Origin: Platanthera guangdongensis
Taxonomy: Eukaryota > Streptophyta > Magnoliopsida > Asparagales > Orchidaceae
DNA length: 64,000 bases
Reading direction: 5' to 3'
Assembly (NCBI GenBank): GCA_039583875.1
Contig: CM077153.1
Coordinates: 110,976,568-111,040,567, forward strand
Each line of letters starts with the position of its first letter. The stretch's first letter is position 1. The position numbers were made by a program, and so were the translations under genes. The notes below the pieces were generated by a model. It had not been told where the DNA came from and made no database searches. It saw only the letters and a program-made list of their open reading frames with translations. Shown one piece after another: positions 41,885 to 53,375 of this stretch.

Positions 41885-44800
41885 ATGTCAGACCGCAGAG
41901 CCCGCTCTTCAGATCGCTCTAGCTCTTCAGAAGAATCCCTTTGGGACGCAATAGAACAAGCTCGCCTTGAGGCCGAGCAGTCTCGCCGGCAGACCGACCA
42001 GCGTCTTGACACAATCATCCAAGCTCTGCTTGCTTTGGCTCAGCGGCTTGCTCCTCAGGCCGCAGCGGACCAAGCGAACTCGCCAGTCCGCCAAACCCCA
42101 GCTCGCCGAACTCCGCTTCGGCAGTCGCCAGAAACTCCTCGAAACCCTGCTCAGACCACAGCCCCTCTGCGCCCTCAAGAGGAAGGGTTTGCTTTCAGAG
42201 AGTTCTACAGAGAAGCTGCTAGGGGCACTCCTGCCCGCCAACTCCGCTTTGCTGACCGCCAGTCCGCCGAGCCCGCGGACTCCTCGGCTCCAGTCCGCCC
42301 TTTCTATCCTGCACAGTTTGACACCCCGTCTCCCTTTGTTGACCGAATTCGATGGGAGTCAGCCCCGAACAACTTCAGGGAGCCGCGCATCCCGTTCTAT
42401 ACAGGAGTGACAGATCCCGTTTCTCACCTCCAGGCATTTGAGGGGGCAGTTGCTTTAAGATGCCTCTCAGATGCGATTAAGTGTAAGTTGTTGGTTACCA
42501 CTCTCGAAGGGCAAGCGAGAGAATGGTTCTATGAGCTGCCTTCGGGCACTATCTCTTCTTTTGCCGAGCTCCGTAGCCAGTTACTGCTGAGGTTTGCTAC
42601 CTCAAGGAAGAGGAAGAATGGGCCAGCTGCCCTATTTGAGATCAAGCAGAGGGATAACGAATCGGTGGCACGATTCGTTGATCGCTTTCAAAGAGAAATT
42701 CAGGGGGTGAGGAATGTGAACCCCGACTATTACAAAGTTGCCTTGATCCACGGCCTCCGGGAAGGCCCTCTGAAGTTCAAAGCAACCACCAAGGCTCCAG
42801 AGACCTATCAAGAGTTGATCGCCATGGTCAACCGCTTCATAGAAGGGGAAAATGCTAATCCGACCTACGTCTCATCCCTGACAGCCAAGGCTGAAGGAAG
42901 GGATACCTCCGCTTCTTCTTCTCGTGGCAAGCCCCCTCGTCCAGACTTCCAGCCTCCGTCTCAAAGAGGCAGGAACTTCCGCAACAAAAAACCATTCCAA
43001 GGCCACCAACAGTTTCACGAGCAGAGACTGCCGTTGGCCGCCACTCCCGCCGTGCCTTTGCAGGCTCTTCCCATCCTCCAGTAGGCAGCCTTGCCTGCCC
43101 CGTGCCAATATGAAGAAAGTCCTATGGAGGACCCTGCAGATCTGGACCTTGACGAAGTCATCCAGATCCTGCAAAGGAGATCAGAAGAAAGGAGGCAAGA
43201 GCCTCAGAAGCTGTGGAAGCCGAGGAATAATTCGCAATACTGCCAATTCCACAAGGAAAAGGGTCATCTGACTGAGGAATGCAAGGCCCTTCGTGCGCTG
43301 ATTGATAAGTTGCTTGCCGAGGGCAAGATTGACCTGACCAAGAAGGATTCTCCTTCCTCGTCGAAGCCATCCACCTCGAAGGGCAAAGAGGTAGCCGAGG
43401 CTTACCAGGAGTGTGTAGATGTGGAGGACGAAGGCCGTCTGGGGCCGATCAACGTCCCAGTGGAATGCTTTGATGCAGATGATGAGGGAGTTCTGGGACG
43501 CCTCTTCTTCATCCATGGTGGAGCAGGGACCGAGTCCACTCGGAAATCTTCAATTTCAAGGGTCACCCAGGCGGAGGTGGCCTCTTCTTCCGTTGCTCCC
43601 CCAAGAGAAGTCGTCACCTTTGGTCGAGAAGATCTTCCACAAACAGCCAATCCATTTGACGATGCTGTTGTGATCAAGGCTGTGCTTGGAGACTTCACAG
43701 TGGACAGAATTCTTGTTGATACGGGCAGTTCAGTCAACCTCCTCTTCAAGTCTACTTTTGAGGCCCTGAGGACCGGAAAGCCTCTGCTTTCCACTGAGGG
43801 GCCGCTCTATGGATTCTCAGGAGAGAGGAAAGAGGTGGAGGGCAGCGTCACCTTGCCAGTAAAGCTTGGAGGGGCAACAAAGCAGATACAGTTCATAGTG
43901 GTCGACGCCTCCAGCAGCTACCATGCCATCTTCGGCAGGCCCCTGCTGAACAAGTACCAAGCGGTGATCTCCACTTATCACCTCGCCATCAAGTTCTTTG
44001 CCGATGGGAGGATGTGCCGGGTCAGGAGCGACCCAAGGAGAGCAAGGGAGTGCTACGTCCGCACTGTCAACATGGTTGAAGCTTCCCTTGCTCCAGCAGA
44101 GGCTGCAGAAGCCTCTTCCAGTTCGAAAGTTGCTGCTGATGAAGGTTCCCACCTGGAACCTGCCCAGGTGACGCAAGGAGTCCCCATTGCTGAAGGGGAG
44201 GAGAGGAAACTCTCCATCAACTCGGAGCTTCCTGAAGATCAAAAGGCTGAGTTGATTTCCTGCCTGCTAAAGAACCTGGATGTCTTTGCCTGGTCAGCAG
44301 AAGACATGCCGGGGGTGGATCCTGATGTAGCTTGCCACCATCTGAATGTTGATCCCAGCTGCAAGCCCATCCAACAGAAGAAGAGGGACGTGGCAACAAA
44401 GCTTGCAGAACCAATAAGCGAGGAGGTTGCAAAACTCCTCAAGGCGAATTTTATTAAAGAAGTGCAATATCCCACCTGGATTTCAAATGTTTTAATGGTT
44501 AAAAAATCAGGAGGAAAGTGGCGAATGTGTGTAGACTTTACAAAACTTAATAAAGCATGTCCTAAAGATTGCTACCCCCTGCCTCGGATAGATTCTTTAG
44601 TTGATTCCGCGGTAGGATACTCTTACATGAGTTTTTTAGATGCGTTTTCTGGTTATCACCAGATAAGAATGCATAAGCCTGACGTTCCTCACACGTCGTT
44701 CATAACTAACGATGGATGCTATTGCTATCTTGTCATGCCCTTTGGGCTTAAGAATGCTGGCGCGACCTATCAACGGATGATGGACCGTGTGTTTAACCAT

Positions 44801-47368
44801 CAAAAAGGAAGAAACTTAGAAGTGTATGTAGACGATCTCTTGATTAAGAGTAAATCGTTTTCGCTGCACTTGCTAGATCTAGCAGAGACGTTCGCTACTC
44901 TGCGTAGATACAAGATGAAACTCAATCCTTTGAAGTGTACTTTTGGAGCGAGTAAGGGGAAGTTTCTTGGTCATCTCCTTACTCCGGAGGGACTTGCCCC
45001 CAATCCCGACAAGGTAAAAGCTATTCTTGAAATGCCTACCCCACGTTCACCGAAGGAAGTTCAGCAGTTAGGAGGAAGGCTGGCAGGTCTTGCAAGATTC
45101 CTCTCTCGGGTTGGAGATAGGAGTGCCCCCTTCTTCAAAACTCTCCGCGGTGCATCCAAGTTTGAGTGGACAGAAGAGTGCTCCAAAGCCTTTGAACAGT
45201 TAAAGATACAGCTTACCTCGTCGCCTCTGCTTCAGAGCCCCAGGCCAGGAGAGGTTCTTTTCTTGTATCTAGGGGTTGGCCCTGAGGCCGTCAGCTCCGT
45301 TCTCCTTCGGGAAGAAGGCAGAAAGCAGTTTCCAATCTACTATGTCAGCCATATCTTGAAGAGTGCTGAAATGCGGTATCCGATCTTGGAAAAGTTAGCC
45401 TTGGCACTGGTCATGTCAGCTCGCAGGCTTCGCCCATACTTCCAAGCACATTCAGTCCAAGTCATCACCGATCAACCTTTGAAGGGTGTGTTGGAAAAGC
45501 CCGAGCATTCCGGCAGGCTAGCTAAGTGGGCAATAGAGCTAAGTGAGTTTGAAATTTCTTATGTGCCCAAGACAGCCATCAAAGCTCAAGTCCTAGCAGA
45601 TTTTCTGATTGACATACCAGAGTCCAGTTCTGATCAGGCAGAAAGGTCACCTTTGGCTTGGACCATCTATGTTGATGGTACCTCAGGCAGAAGTTCTTCT
45701 GGAGCAGGAGTGGTTCTCATCAATCCAAATGGAATCAAGCTGGAGCAGGCCATCAAGTTTTACTTTCCAGTAACCAACAACCAGGCTGAAGATGAATCTC
45801 TGCTAGCAGGCTTGAGGCTCGCAAGGGAATTAGGGATCGATCATGTTCACATCAGAACCGATTCTCTGGTAATGGCGTCGCAAGTCTTTGGTAACTTTGA
45901 AGCAAGGGAGCCAGTCTTGAAAAAGTATCTAGCTCTTGTGAAAATAGAAATCGGCAGGTTTAAAAGCTTCACCATCGAACATATCCCTAGAACAGAGAAT
46001 GAGGAGGCCGATTTTCTTTCTAAGCATGGGATGCCTTCAGGAGGCACAACTTCCGAGCTCTTCCGCCCGGCAGTGGTGGAAGGAGATTTGATGCAGGTAG
46101 ATCAGCGCGCCTCTTGGATGGACCCGTTCATCCTTTATCTATCAACAGGAAATTATCACCATACAGTTAGAGACAAGAAAAATTTCAGAATAAAAGCAGC
46201 TCACTACTTTCTAGTGGCGGGAATCCTTTATAGAAAGACCTTCCTCTCAACCATGGCCCGATGTGTTTCAGAAGAAGAAGGTCACACCATTTTGCAAGAA
46301 GTTCATTCAGGAGAGTGTGGAAGTCACTCTGGAGAAAGAACTCTTGAAAGACGAGTCCTGCGGCAAGGGTATTTCTGGCCCACAATGAAGAAAGACTCAG
46401 AGATCTATGCCAGAAGGTGTGTTCAATGCCAGAAGTTTGCTCCGCTTCAGCACCAAGCAGCTCAGTCCCTCAGGTCGATTGCAACTCCTTGGCCCTTTGC
46501 GGTTTGGGGAATGGATCTCATTGGTCCTTTTCCCTTGGCAAGCGGGCAGCGGCGTTTTGTCATCGTAATGATCGACTACTTCAGCAAGTGGATCGAAGCC
46601 AAGGCATTGGCCAAGACAACGACTCAGATCGTCAAGAACTTCATTTGGGGAGAAATTGTCTGCCGGCACGGGATACCAATGGCAATAATCACTGACAATG
46701 GGCCACAGTTCAACAACTCAGAGATGATAGATTTTTGCAGGCAGATCGGAACAGAGCTGCGTTTTGCATCAGTTCATCATCCCAGAAGCAATGGCCAGGT
46801 GGAAGCTGCCAACAAGCAGATCCTCAACTTGCTCAAGAAGAAAGTGCAGAATCTCAAGGGCAGTTGGGCTGATCAGCTTCCATCAGTCCTCTGGACCCTT
46901 AGGACAACACCATCATCCGCAACCGGGGAGACTCCTTTCAAACTCTCTCATGGCTCAGAGGCACTCATCCCGATTGAGTTTGAAGTCCCGTCACCCCGAG
47001 TGCTGCTTGCAAGAGAAGGTGTTGATGATTGGGCTGCGTTGAATAATGAGGAGATGAGGTTCAGCTTGGAACACATCGAGGAGGTCAGAGATCAAGCAGC
47101 CATAAGGCAGGAAGAGGTCAAAAGGAGGATGGCCCGTTACTTCGATCAGAATGTAAGGATCAAACACTTCCAAGTGGGAGATCTAGTTCTAAAGAAGATT
47201 GATGCTGCTGCAAGAGCTGGTTCAGTTGGAAAGCTTAATCCGAATTGGGCCGGCCCTTTTGTCGTTAAGGAAGCATTAAAAAGCGGCGCTTACCGCTTGC
47301 AGACTCATGAAGGAGAGGATATACCGCACACCTGGAATGGAGATGATCTCAAGCGGTTCTATTCTTAA
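41885..47368 (+). CDS. gag-pol polyprotein of Tat element A (one in-frame TAG)
   Basis: A single frame of 1827 codons with TAG at codon 400 (43082-43084). Gag core near residue 213 (WFYELPSGTISSF) and Cys/His motif YCQFHKEKGHLTEEC near 453. Protease ILVDTGSSVNLLF near 608. RT from about 865, with FLDAFSGYHQIRM, MPFGLKNAGATYQR and YVDD near 980. First RNase H (VSHILKSAEMRYPILEK). Second, archaeal-type RNase H at about 1257-1380 (TIYVDGTSGRSSSGAG, NNQAEDES, HIRTDSLVMASQVFG, ENEEADFLSKHG). Integrase with zinc residues (EVHSGECGSHSG, CVQCQKF) and catalytic D, D, E in WGMDLIGPF, ITDNGPQFNN and GQVEAANKQ. No chromodomain. It would encapsidate, copy and integrate the element. The TAG is CAG in A', so it is either a recent nonsense mutation or a read-through codon. 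Confidence 0.95.
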
Positions 47369-49039
47369 AACCTCCTTTTTCTACTTTGTATATCCTCTTC
47401 AAGAACTATTATGAATAGAAATTGCTTGCTAACACTTCTTCGAGTGTTTTTTGTTGTAATCATAACAGATAAAGTGCTAAGAGAGATTTCAAAAACGGTT
47501 CTACACTCAAACTCTCTTTCTTCTTTCTTATGTTTGCTTTGCAAATATGTTTTATAATCCATACTGACACCTTTTTATAGTGTTTTCTCTCTCTCCCAAA
47601 GACCTATAACGGTTCCCTGATACCAGGAGACATCGCCGAGTTCAGCTAGACCTCCCCTAGAGCCGTTGTCATTAGCGTAACACCACGAAGACCACGTGTT
47701 GCGAGGAGATTTCGCACAGTGTAGTGGGAGCTTGCAGGCTCTAGCGCGGTTGGATTCTGGACTTCGGATCCCGGCAGGTACCTGACCCCACCTTTGCATT
47801 ATGGAGGGCAAGGTGGGTGTAAAGCTCTACCATGCCTCTTTAGGGATATTGTTACAACTTCGATGATCACATGAGGAAAGTATGCCGTTCCGGCTCACCT
47901 GCCCGCGGGTCATCTTAGCTTGTAACTCTCGAACACTCCATGGTACCCTCAAGCAGTGCCTGCAGGAGACCCACAGTTTAGACTGTACTCCAGGCAAGAG
48001 GGCAGGGAACCGTTCCGCCAAGTGAAGGTCTTGCTTTTTGCAGGGAATATTATGCGGACTGGTTTTCTCTGTCCGCGCAGTCCGCCTATTTGGGTTGGTC
48101 TTATAGCTTGTAGCCCGGTGAGGAAAGTATGCCGTTCAGGCTCACCTGCCCACCTGGTCGCAAGCTATATATCATTTCTATCTTTGGCGAACTGGTTTTC
48201 TCTGTCCGCGCAGTCCGCCTATTTGGGTTGATCTTATAGCTTGTAGCCCGGTGAGGAAAGTATGCCGCCTCAGGCTCACCTGCCCACCTGGTCGCAAGCT
48301 ATAGATCATTTCTATCCTTGGCGTACTCGATTCGTTATCCGCATAGTTCGAAGCTTTCCTTGGGATCGCAAGCTGATTGTCTTTAGCGGATTGGTTTTCT
48401 GTATCCCCTCAGTCCGCAGGGTAGTTTATAGATCATATCTACAATGAGCGGATTGGTTGACTGTGTCTGCTCAGTTCGCAGAATGATTTTCATGTTATAC
48501 AAGTTTGATTTATTATAAGCGGATTAGTTTTCTGTATCTGCTCAGTCCGCGGAATGGTTTTCGCATTATTTGTCAAGATAATAATCAATGTGCTTTTATA
48601 TTATGTGCGGTCTGGCTTGCGGACTACAACTATAACTCAAGTACCCCTGGCATTATCAGCTGGCTGTCCTCTGAGGCGGGTGATGAATGAGTTGATGTCT
48701 AAGTCTCTAATCAGCAAGATTCATTATAAATGACATATCGTGCGGACTTCGATTGGAGATAAACAGCGTCCACCTGCTATTGTTTTTCTTCTAAAGGCGA
48801 ACAGCAATTATTTCTAATCAGCAAGTTAAAAAGCTCAGGTTTATTAGCGTGTCGTGCGGACTGCTAAGTATCGGTGCGATGAGCGTGGAAAAAAGAGCAT
48901 TGCAGAAAGCACACATGCCAAAAAAAAAATATCCTTTCTATTTCATCAAAAAATTTACATCATTCAAAATGTTCGGCGGACTGCAATCTTGCGTCCGCCA
49001 CTTTTTACAAAAATTACAAAATGTATACATATGCATTGT
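47369..49039. other. Non-coding region between pol and antisense gene 2 of A
   Basis: 1.7 kb without a convincing gene, between two convergent genes (pol on plus, gene 2 on minus). It contains a tandem duplication and many AGCGGA(T/C)TGGTTTTCTGT / CAGTCCGC motifs. The first 600 bp resemble the tail of C. Confidence 0.7.
48054..48320 (+). repeat. 133-bp tandem duplication in the 3' region of A
   Basis: Two near-identical units start at 48054 and 48187 (GCG(G/A)ACTGGTTTTCTCTG, then GAGGAAAGTATGCCG and CACCTGCCCACCTGGTCGCA). Degenerate further units follow to about 48560, and a diverged copy precedes at about 47873-47920. Confidence 0.85.
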
Positions 49040-50872
49040 TCAATCAGTCCGCTGTCTCTTCTCTGGAGGTGCAGGGCTGTCGCCGACGACATCTACTTCT
49101 GGAGAATAATCCCTCGAGTCGCTCTCGCTGCTACCCGACCCTGAACTAGTGGCGGACCCGCTATGCGAGCTGCCAGTAGCAGAGGAAGAAGCAGATGTGT
49201 CAGACTCGGCGGACAGATCCTCTTCTCGCCGGCTGGATTCAGCGTTGTCCACAGGGACTTGCTCTTCGCCTTGAGAGCCTCCGTCTTCTTCTTCTTCTTC
49301 GTCTTCATCATCATCGTCTTCCTCAATAACTTCTTTTCCTTTTTTAGATCTTTCCATCGCTGCGACCTGAGGGGCCAGCTCCGGAAAGACCTTCACAAAG
49401 GGGACGCCGCCCACTCCCTCCTTCATGAGGCCGTCGCGGGCAAGCCGCTCAATAGCAACCTCAACTGTCTCCATCACAAAAGGGAGCGTGGCGGCCTGGA
49501 ATTTAGTGTTCTCCAAGTCATAGGCGACCTGCAAAAGCAAGATTGCAAACTATCAGACAGATCGCGGCGAATAGCAAATCCAGATCGCAGCGAATTCAAC
49601 TTACCGCCAGCTCCTCTCTTTGCCGGGCATTCCTTTCTCCCAGCCGCGCGTTCCTTTCCCTCAGCGCTTTATTGTCTTTCTGAAGCTGTTCATTTTGCCT
49701 CAACAGGTCTCTGGCCAGAGTGGCAACATAATGATTTGTCACCGCGCTGTTCGCAGAGGCCTGAGAGGCCAGCAGAGGGAGGTCGGCGGCGGGCACCTTC
49801 TTCAGTTCGCTCAAGTTGCGCTTTCCGTAGAGAGTGGAGAGCGCAACATGGGCGTGGCGCGTTATCCGCGGACTCCTCCACGAGGGAAGTGCGGTGGATA
49901 AGCGGACATGCTTCTCCTTGCTGTGCCAATGGACCATAGGGTTCCCCCTAAGGTCCCTCTGGCTGATGCCAAAGCCGGTCATGGAGAAGCTTTCGGAGGA
50001 GGAGTAGTCCGCTGCGGGATCCCCTTCCTCCTTCCTCTTCTTTGCAACCGCTTCTTTCTTCTCCTTTTGTGTAGGAACAAAGCCGCTTGGCGTCTGCGGC
50101 AGGTTGGCGGGCACCGCCAAGGTCGCTGCAAAAAGAGAACCGGTTAAAAAGCATGGTGGCGGCGGATACAAAAGCTGAGTCCGCTAAGCTACTTACTGTC
50201 CTCAGGCGTGACGTCCGCTAAGCTCGCTAGCAGCGGAAGGTAGTGCTCAATATCAAGCCTGGCGTTGGCAAGGAACTCGACAATTGCGGACTCCATTTCG
50301 TCCAGCTGCACGTTTTTGAAAGCGGAGTCCGCGCGCACCTGCGGATAAGGGTGCGCGAACCCGAGGTCGCCCTCAAAGATTAAGAACCTTGAGGTCCAGT
50401 TGTGGATCTTGTTTGGAAGACCCACTACTTTCATCCCCCTGCAATAGAAGTAAATTACACCCTTGTAGGGGCGGCCTCCGGAGGCAGTTATGGAGCGGAC
50501 AGAAAATATTTTGCGAAAAATGTTCATTGAGAAGGCAATCCTTTCAGATCGCAGGTAAGAAAGGAAGCTGCAGATCGCAGCAACGGTATTCGGCGCGAGC
50601 TGGCCGGGCACCATCCCGTAGTGCTCGAAAATTGCGGCAAGCTCCCATAAGAGCGGGAACTTGAATCCGCTGTCGAAGTGGTCAACTGGAATGGCGATCT
50701 GGGTCGCCGTCGAGAAGTTCAATCTTTCCTGGTGTGCGGGTAGGCGGACAAGAATGTTGGAGTCCGCCATCTTCTTTTCAACAAAAGCCGCCAGATCAGC
50801 CTCTTTCAAAGTGCATTTTCTGTGGTCGGCAGAGTGGAAGGCGACTGCAGCATCAGTACGCGCGGACACCAT
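49040..50872 (-). CDS. Antisense gene 2 of Tat element A, spliced, Transposase_28-like protein (561 aa)
   Basis: Exon 1 is 50872-50197, intron 1 is 50196-50126 (GTAAGT..TTTTTGCAG, 71 bp), exon 2 is 50125-49605, intron 2 is 49604-49529 (GTAAGT..TTTTGCAG, 76 bp), and exon 3 is 49528-49040. Exons 1+2 total 1197 nt and exon 3 is 489 nt, all in phase. Exon 1: HSADHRK, then residues about 65-170 like the plant 'putative gypsy type transposon' family (VPGQLAPNTVAAICSFLSYL, FYCRGMKVVGLPNKIHNW, RFLIFEGDLG). Exon 2: LYGKRNLSELKKVPAADLP and a coiled coil of RNARLGE repeats. Exon 3: VPFVKVFPELAPQV, an acidic run near 467-482, a Ser-rich stretch and a basic end PPEKRQRTD, suggesting nuclear import. Introns are placed identically in B1 and B2. 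The molecular function is unknown. Transcription converges on pol. Confidence 0.82.
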
Positions 50873-50934
50873 GTTGCAGGCCGCAGGGTTTCGTTTACTT
50901 CAGGAATTTCCTACATAGAGAAAGCAGAAGGCAC

Positions 50935-50942
50935 TATTTATA
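50935..50942 (-). promoter_or_regulatory. TATA box of antisense gene 2 (A)
   Basis: The complement reads TATAAATA, 70 bp before the ATG at 50872. It is in a position equivalent to TATAAATA in B1 and B2 (45 bp before their ATGs). Confidence 0.7.
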
Positions 50943-51329
50943 GATAAAATTTCTGACAGCTTTTTGGCCAGTCCGCGCAGGTCGCATATTCAATCCGCAC
51001 AGTCCGCAAAATGTTTAAAAAGCAGCCAAACAAATAGCGCGGATATAAAAGACAAATTAACATTCCAAAAGAGATTCAAGGCCAAGTCATGGCCATCGCA
51101 GTTCCCTATCCGCTCAGATCGCGAATTTTCCCACCCGCAGGTTAACAAGAAGCGGACACAGCGCTAGTTCGCACAGTCCGCCACAGATCAAGCCAAGGTT
51201 TATTATAAAATAAGCGGATTTATAATCTGCGTCCGCATAGATCGCGATAAAGGTTTAATCACATCACAGCAATGTTTAAAACAATTATACAGAAGTATAC
51301 ATTCAACATAAAAAATGAGCACCGCGGAC
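50943..51329. other. Spacer between antisense genes 1 and 2 of A
   Basis: No frame. It has repeated CAGTCCGC / GCGGAC motifs, and should hold the gene 1 3' end and the gene 2 upstream region. Confidence 0.55.
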
Positions 51330-53294
51330 TCAGCGGTCTCTATTTTCAGTTCGCTTCTCTGCCCTACCCCGGCATAGATGAGCCGCCTGATCGCTTATCT
51401 GAAGGATTTCACTATATACGCGGCAGAGATGATGATGAATGACGTTTATAGTCCGGTGCATATGGGCAGCTTCCCGGTCTACTCGACTAAGGGGCACCAT
51501 TGGCTCCGCTGCCGGCCTCAGCTCCTCGTCCGCAGTGCGTGGGACACCACCTGCCGGTGCGGCGATCTCCGAAGTCGCGCGGTCTGGTACTCGCGGCCTC
51601 CGGTCTGCGATCTCTGCAGCCCGCTTCCCTTTCTCCTCACGCACAGACGCGAAGTGTTTGCCCTTGTAATAGCGGACATCATCTGCGAGCCTTTTCTTCT
51701 CCTTATCAGATCTCTCCAGCGCTCTGGAAATGCTGGCGACCTGATCCTTCAGAGCCATCTCGCGCTCAGCAAATTGTTTTTCGCGCGCGGCGAACGCTTC
51801 CTCACGCTCCTTGGCTTTCTCCAACTCTTTTTTCAAGCATTCCATTTCGAATTGAAATTTCTTCTCTAACACTTGAACCATATTCAGGCTGGGTGGCTCG
51901 TCTTCCGCGGATTCCATATTTGAGACCGCGTCAGCACCGGGGTTCGGCGTGACTGTGATCTCGCCACTCTCGGTAGAGTCCGGCGGCGACTTCCCACCTG
52001 CAACAAACAAAGTCAACTCCGCATTCAAAGGCAGCTCGCGGCGGACACGAAGAAAGGATGAAAAATCACTCTGAGACATAGCAGCAGCGAGTCGCCGACT
52101 ATCGAAGAAGATTGGACGCCTTGCCCGCTCCGGGTCAAAGACGCTTAATCGCTTCCTCCATTCGCGGTGGACCTTAGCTCTTTTCTCAACAGCAGAGCTT
52201 GTCGACACTACAATATCGTCCGTCTCCGTGATGATCTTTATAGGCTTCGATTTCCGCGGCGGCGACCTGTAAAGCCACTTGCGCTGAAAATATTTAGGCG
52301 CAGGTTGAAGTTTACCTGACCGCAGCAGCTCCGCGGCAATCCGCAGATCCTCGGCAGCTTTGTCCGCGGCGATCTGCTTCGAGGCCGCCCCAACTGCAGC
52401 AACATGAGCAACGATTTGCTTCTTTTGCTCCGCTATCTTCTCCCTCAGCCTCTCCCTCTCCTCTTCCTCCGCAGCGGACAGAGATGGGAGTTCGTCGCCC
52501 TTGTCTCCAGCGGTCTCCGCCTCATTCTGCTGCAGAACAACCAGCAAGGAGTCGTGGATTAAGTCAAGTTGGCCGACGTCTATGGAATCAATAATCTCAT
52601 CCGTGGAAAGACTGACCGTGGAAAGAGAATTGTCCCGCCGGATTTGAGCCTCCGGTGTTATCAGGTCGCTGTCGGGGACTTCTTTGTCGCGCGGCCTGTG
52701 TTGCAAGTCCGCCTCCCCGGTCCGCTTGGAGATATTCTTCTCCTTCATAGCGCGCAGCTTCTTCTCCACCCGCTCAGCGACGGTCGCTCCGCTCCTCTTC
52801 CTCTTCTTCCTCTTGGCTATCTTCTCAGCAGGATCCGCGGCGGACCCAAAAGGCTGGTCTTCACGGACAAACTCCGGGTTCGCAGCTGTCGATGCTTTTG
52901 GAGGCACACCGTCCTCTTCCTCAGTCCGCCTATCTTCGTCATCCAGGTTGACAATAGGCACCTGGGCATTAGGAGAAGATATGTCGGCCTCAGTGCGTTC
53001 GCCAGCAGTATCTGCCGATGTCGCGGTTTTCTGGGAATGGACGGAGTCCGACAAGGTCGTCATCCTCTCGCTCAGTGGTTCAGCATCAACTGCGGCTTCT
53101 CCGCGAACAAATGTATCAGTAGGGCGGGCTGACTTCTCCACGGGCTTCTCGTTCTGGGAGTTTTCTCCTGCGAGGCGGACAGGATCTTGTCTTGCCGGCC
53201 TCTTCACAATCTTTTTGGTCTTCATGGGCGTTGTATGCTCCAGGTCGCCTTTTGCAGTAACGCTAGACAAGAAAGCTCCAAGTCTTGCCATGCC
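51330..53294 (-). CDS. Antisense gene 1 of Tat element A, charged coiled-coil protein (654 aa)
   Basis: The open frame extends upstream to 53354, but the TATA box at 53383-53376 would put the transcript start near 53350, so the ATG at 53294 (MARLGAFLSSV, context GGCATGG) is the likelier start and aligns with MDVMSSMLA of B1/B2. Features in order: basic KKIVKRP; acidic VNLDDEDRRTEEEDG; a nuclear-signal-like AKRKKRKRSG near residue 165; ERARRPIFFDSRR, similar to PERLRRPVIK of B2; a coiled coil at about 480-575 (FEMECLKKELEKAKEREEAF); and a conserved tail LSRVDREAAHMHRTINVIHH. No catalytic motif is recognised. TTTGTTGCAG|GTGGG at about 51995-52010 could be a splice acceptor shared with B1 and B2, but the frame is open without splicing. 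Confidence 0.78.
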   Translation of the reverse strand, partial: GMARLGAFLSSVTAKGDLEHTTPMKTKKIVKRPARQDPVRLAGENSQNEKPVEKSARPTDTFVRGEAAVDAEPLSERMTTLSDSVHSQKTATSADTAGERTEADISSPNAQVPIVNLDDEDRRTEEEDGVPPKASTAANPEFVREDQPFGSAADPAEKIAKRKKRKRSGATVAERVEKKLRAMKEKNISKRTGEADLQHRPRDKEVPDSDLITPEAQIRRDNSLSTVSLSTDEIIDSIDVGQLDLIHDSLLVVLQQNEAETAGDKGDELPSLSAAEEEERERLREKIAEQKKQIVAHVAAVGAASKQIAADKAAEDLRIAAELLRSGKLQPAPKYFQRKWLYRSPPRKSKPIKIITETDDIVVSTSSAVEKRAKVHREWRKRLSVFDPERARRPIFFDSRRLAAAMSQSDFSSFLRVRRELPLNAELTLFVAGGKSPPDSTESGEITVTPNPGADAVSNMESAEDEPPSLNMVQVLEKKFQFEMECLKKELEKAKEREEAFAAREKQFAEREMALKDQVASISRALERSDKEKKRLADDVRYYKGKHFASVREEKGKRAAEIADRRPRVPDRATSEIAAPAGGVPRTADEELRPAAEPMVPLSRVDREAAHMHRTINVIHHHLCRVYSEILQISDQAAHLCRGRAEKRTENRDR

Positions 53295-53375
53295 GGACTG
53301 GAAAGTTGAGACCGCAAGTGGTGAGTAGCGCCCCGTATCGATCAAGATTCTCAACAGATCCAGACCCTCCAGCGA

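Noticed and set aside
45847..46695. Small opposite-strand and other-frame ORFs inside A pol
   Set aside because: They are shadows of the polyprotein, which has complete catalytic motifs in its own frame.
49163..49939. 258-codon open frame on the plus strand
   Set aside because: It lies opposite exons 2 and 3 of antisense gene 2, crosses both an intron and the acidic tract (read as a Phe/Ser-rich run), and has no counterpart in B1 or B2.
52569..53328. Two overlapping plus-strand frames of 187 and 214 codons
   Set aside because: They are mirror frames of antisense gene 1 in A. Composition is low-complexity Ser/Leu/Phe, and no related frame is open in B1 or B2.
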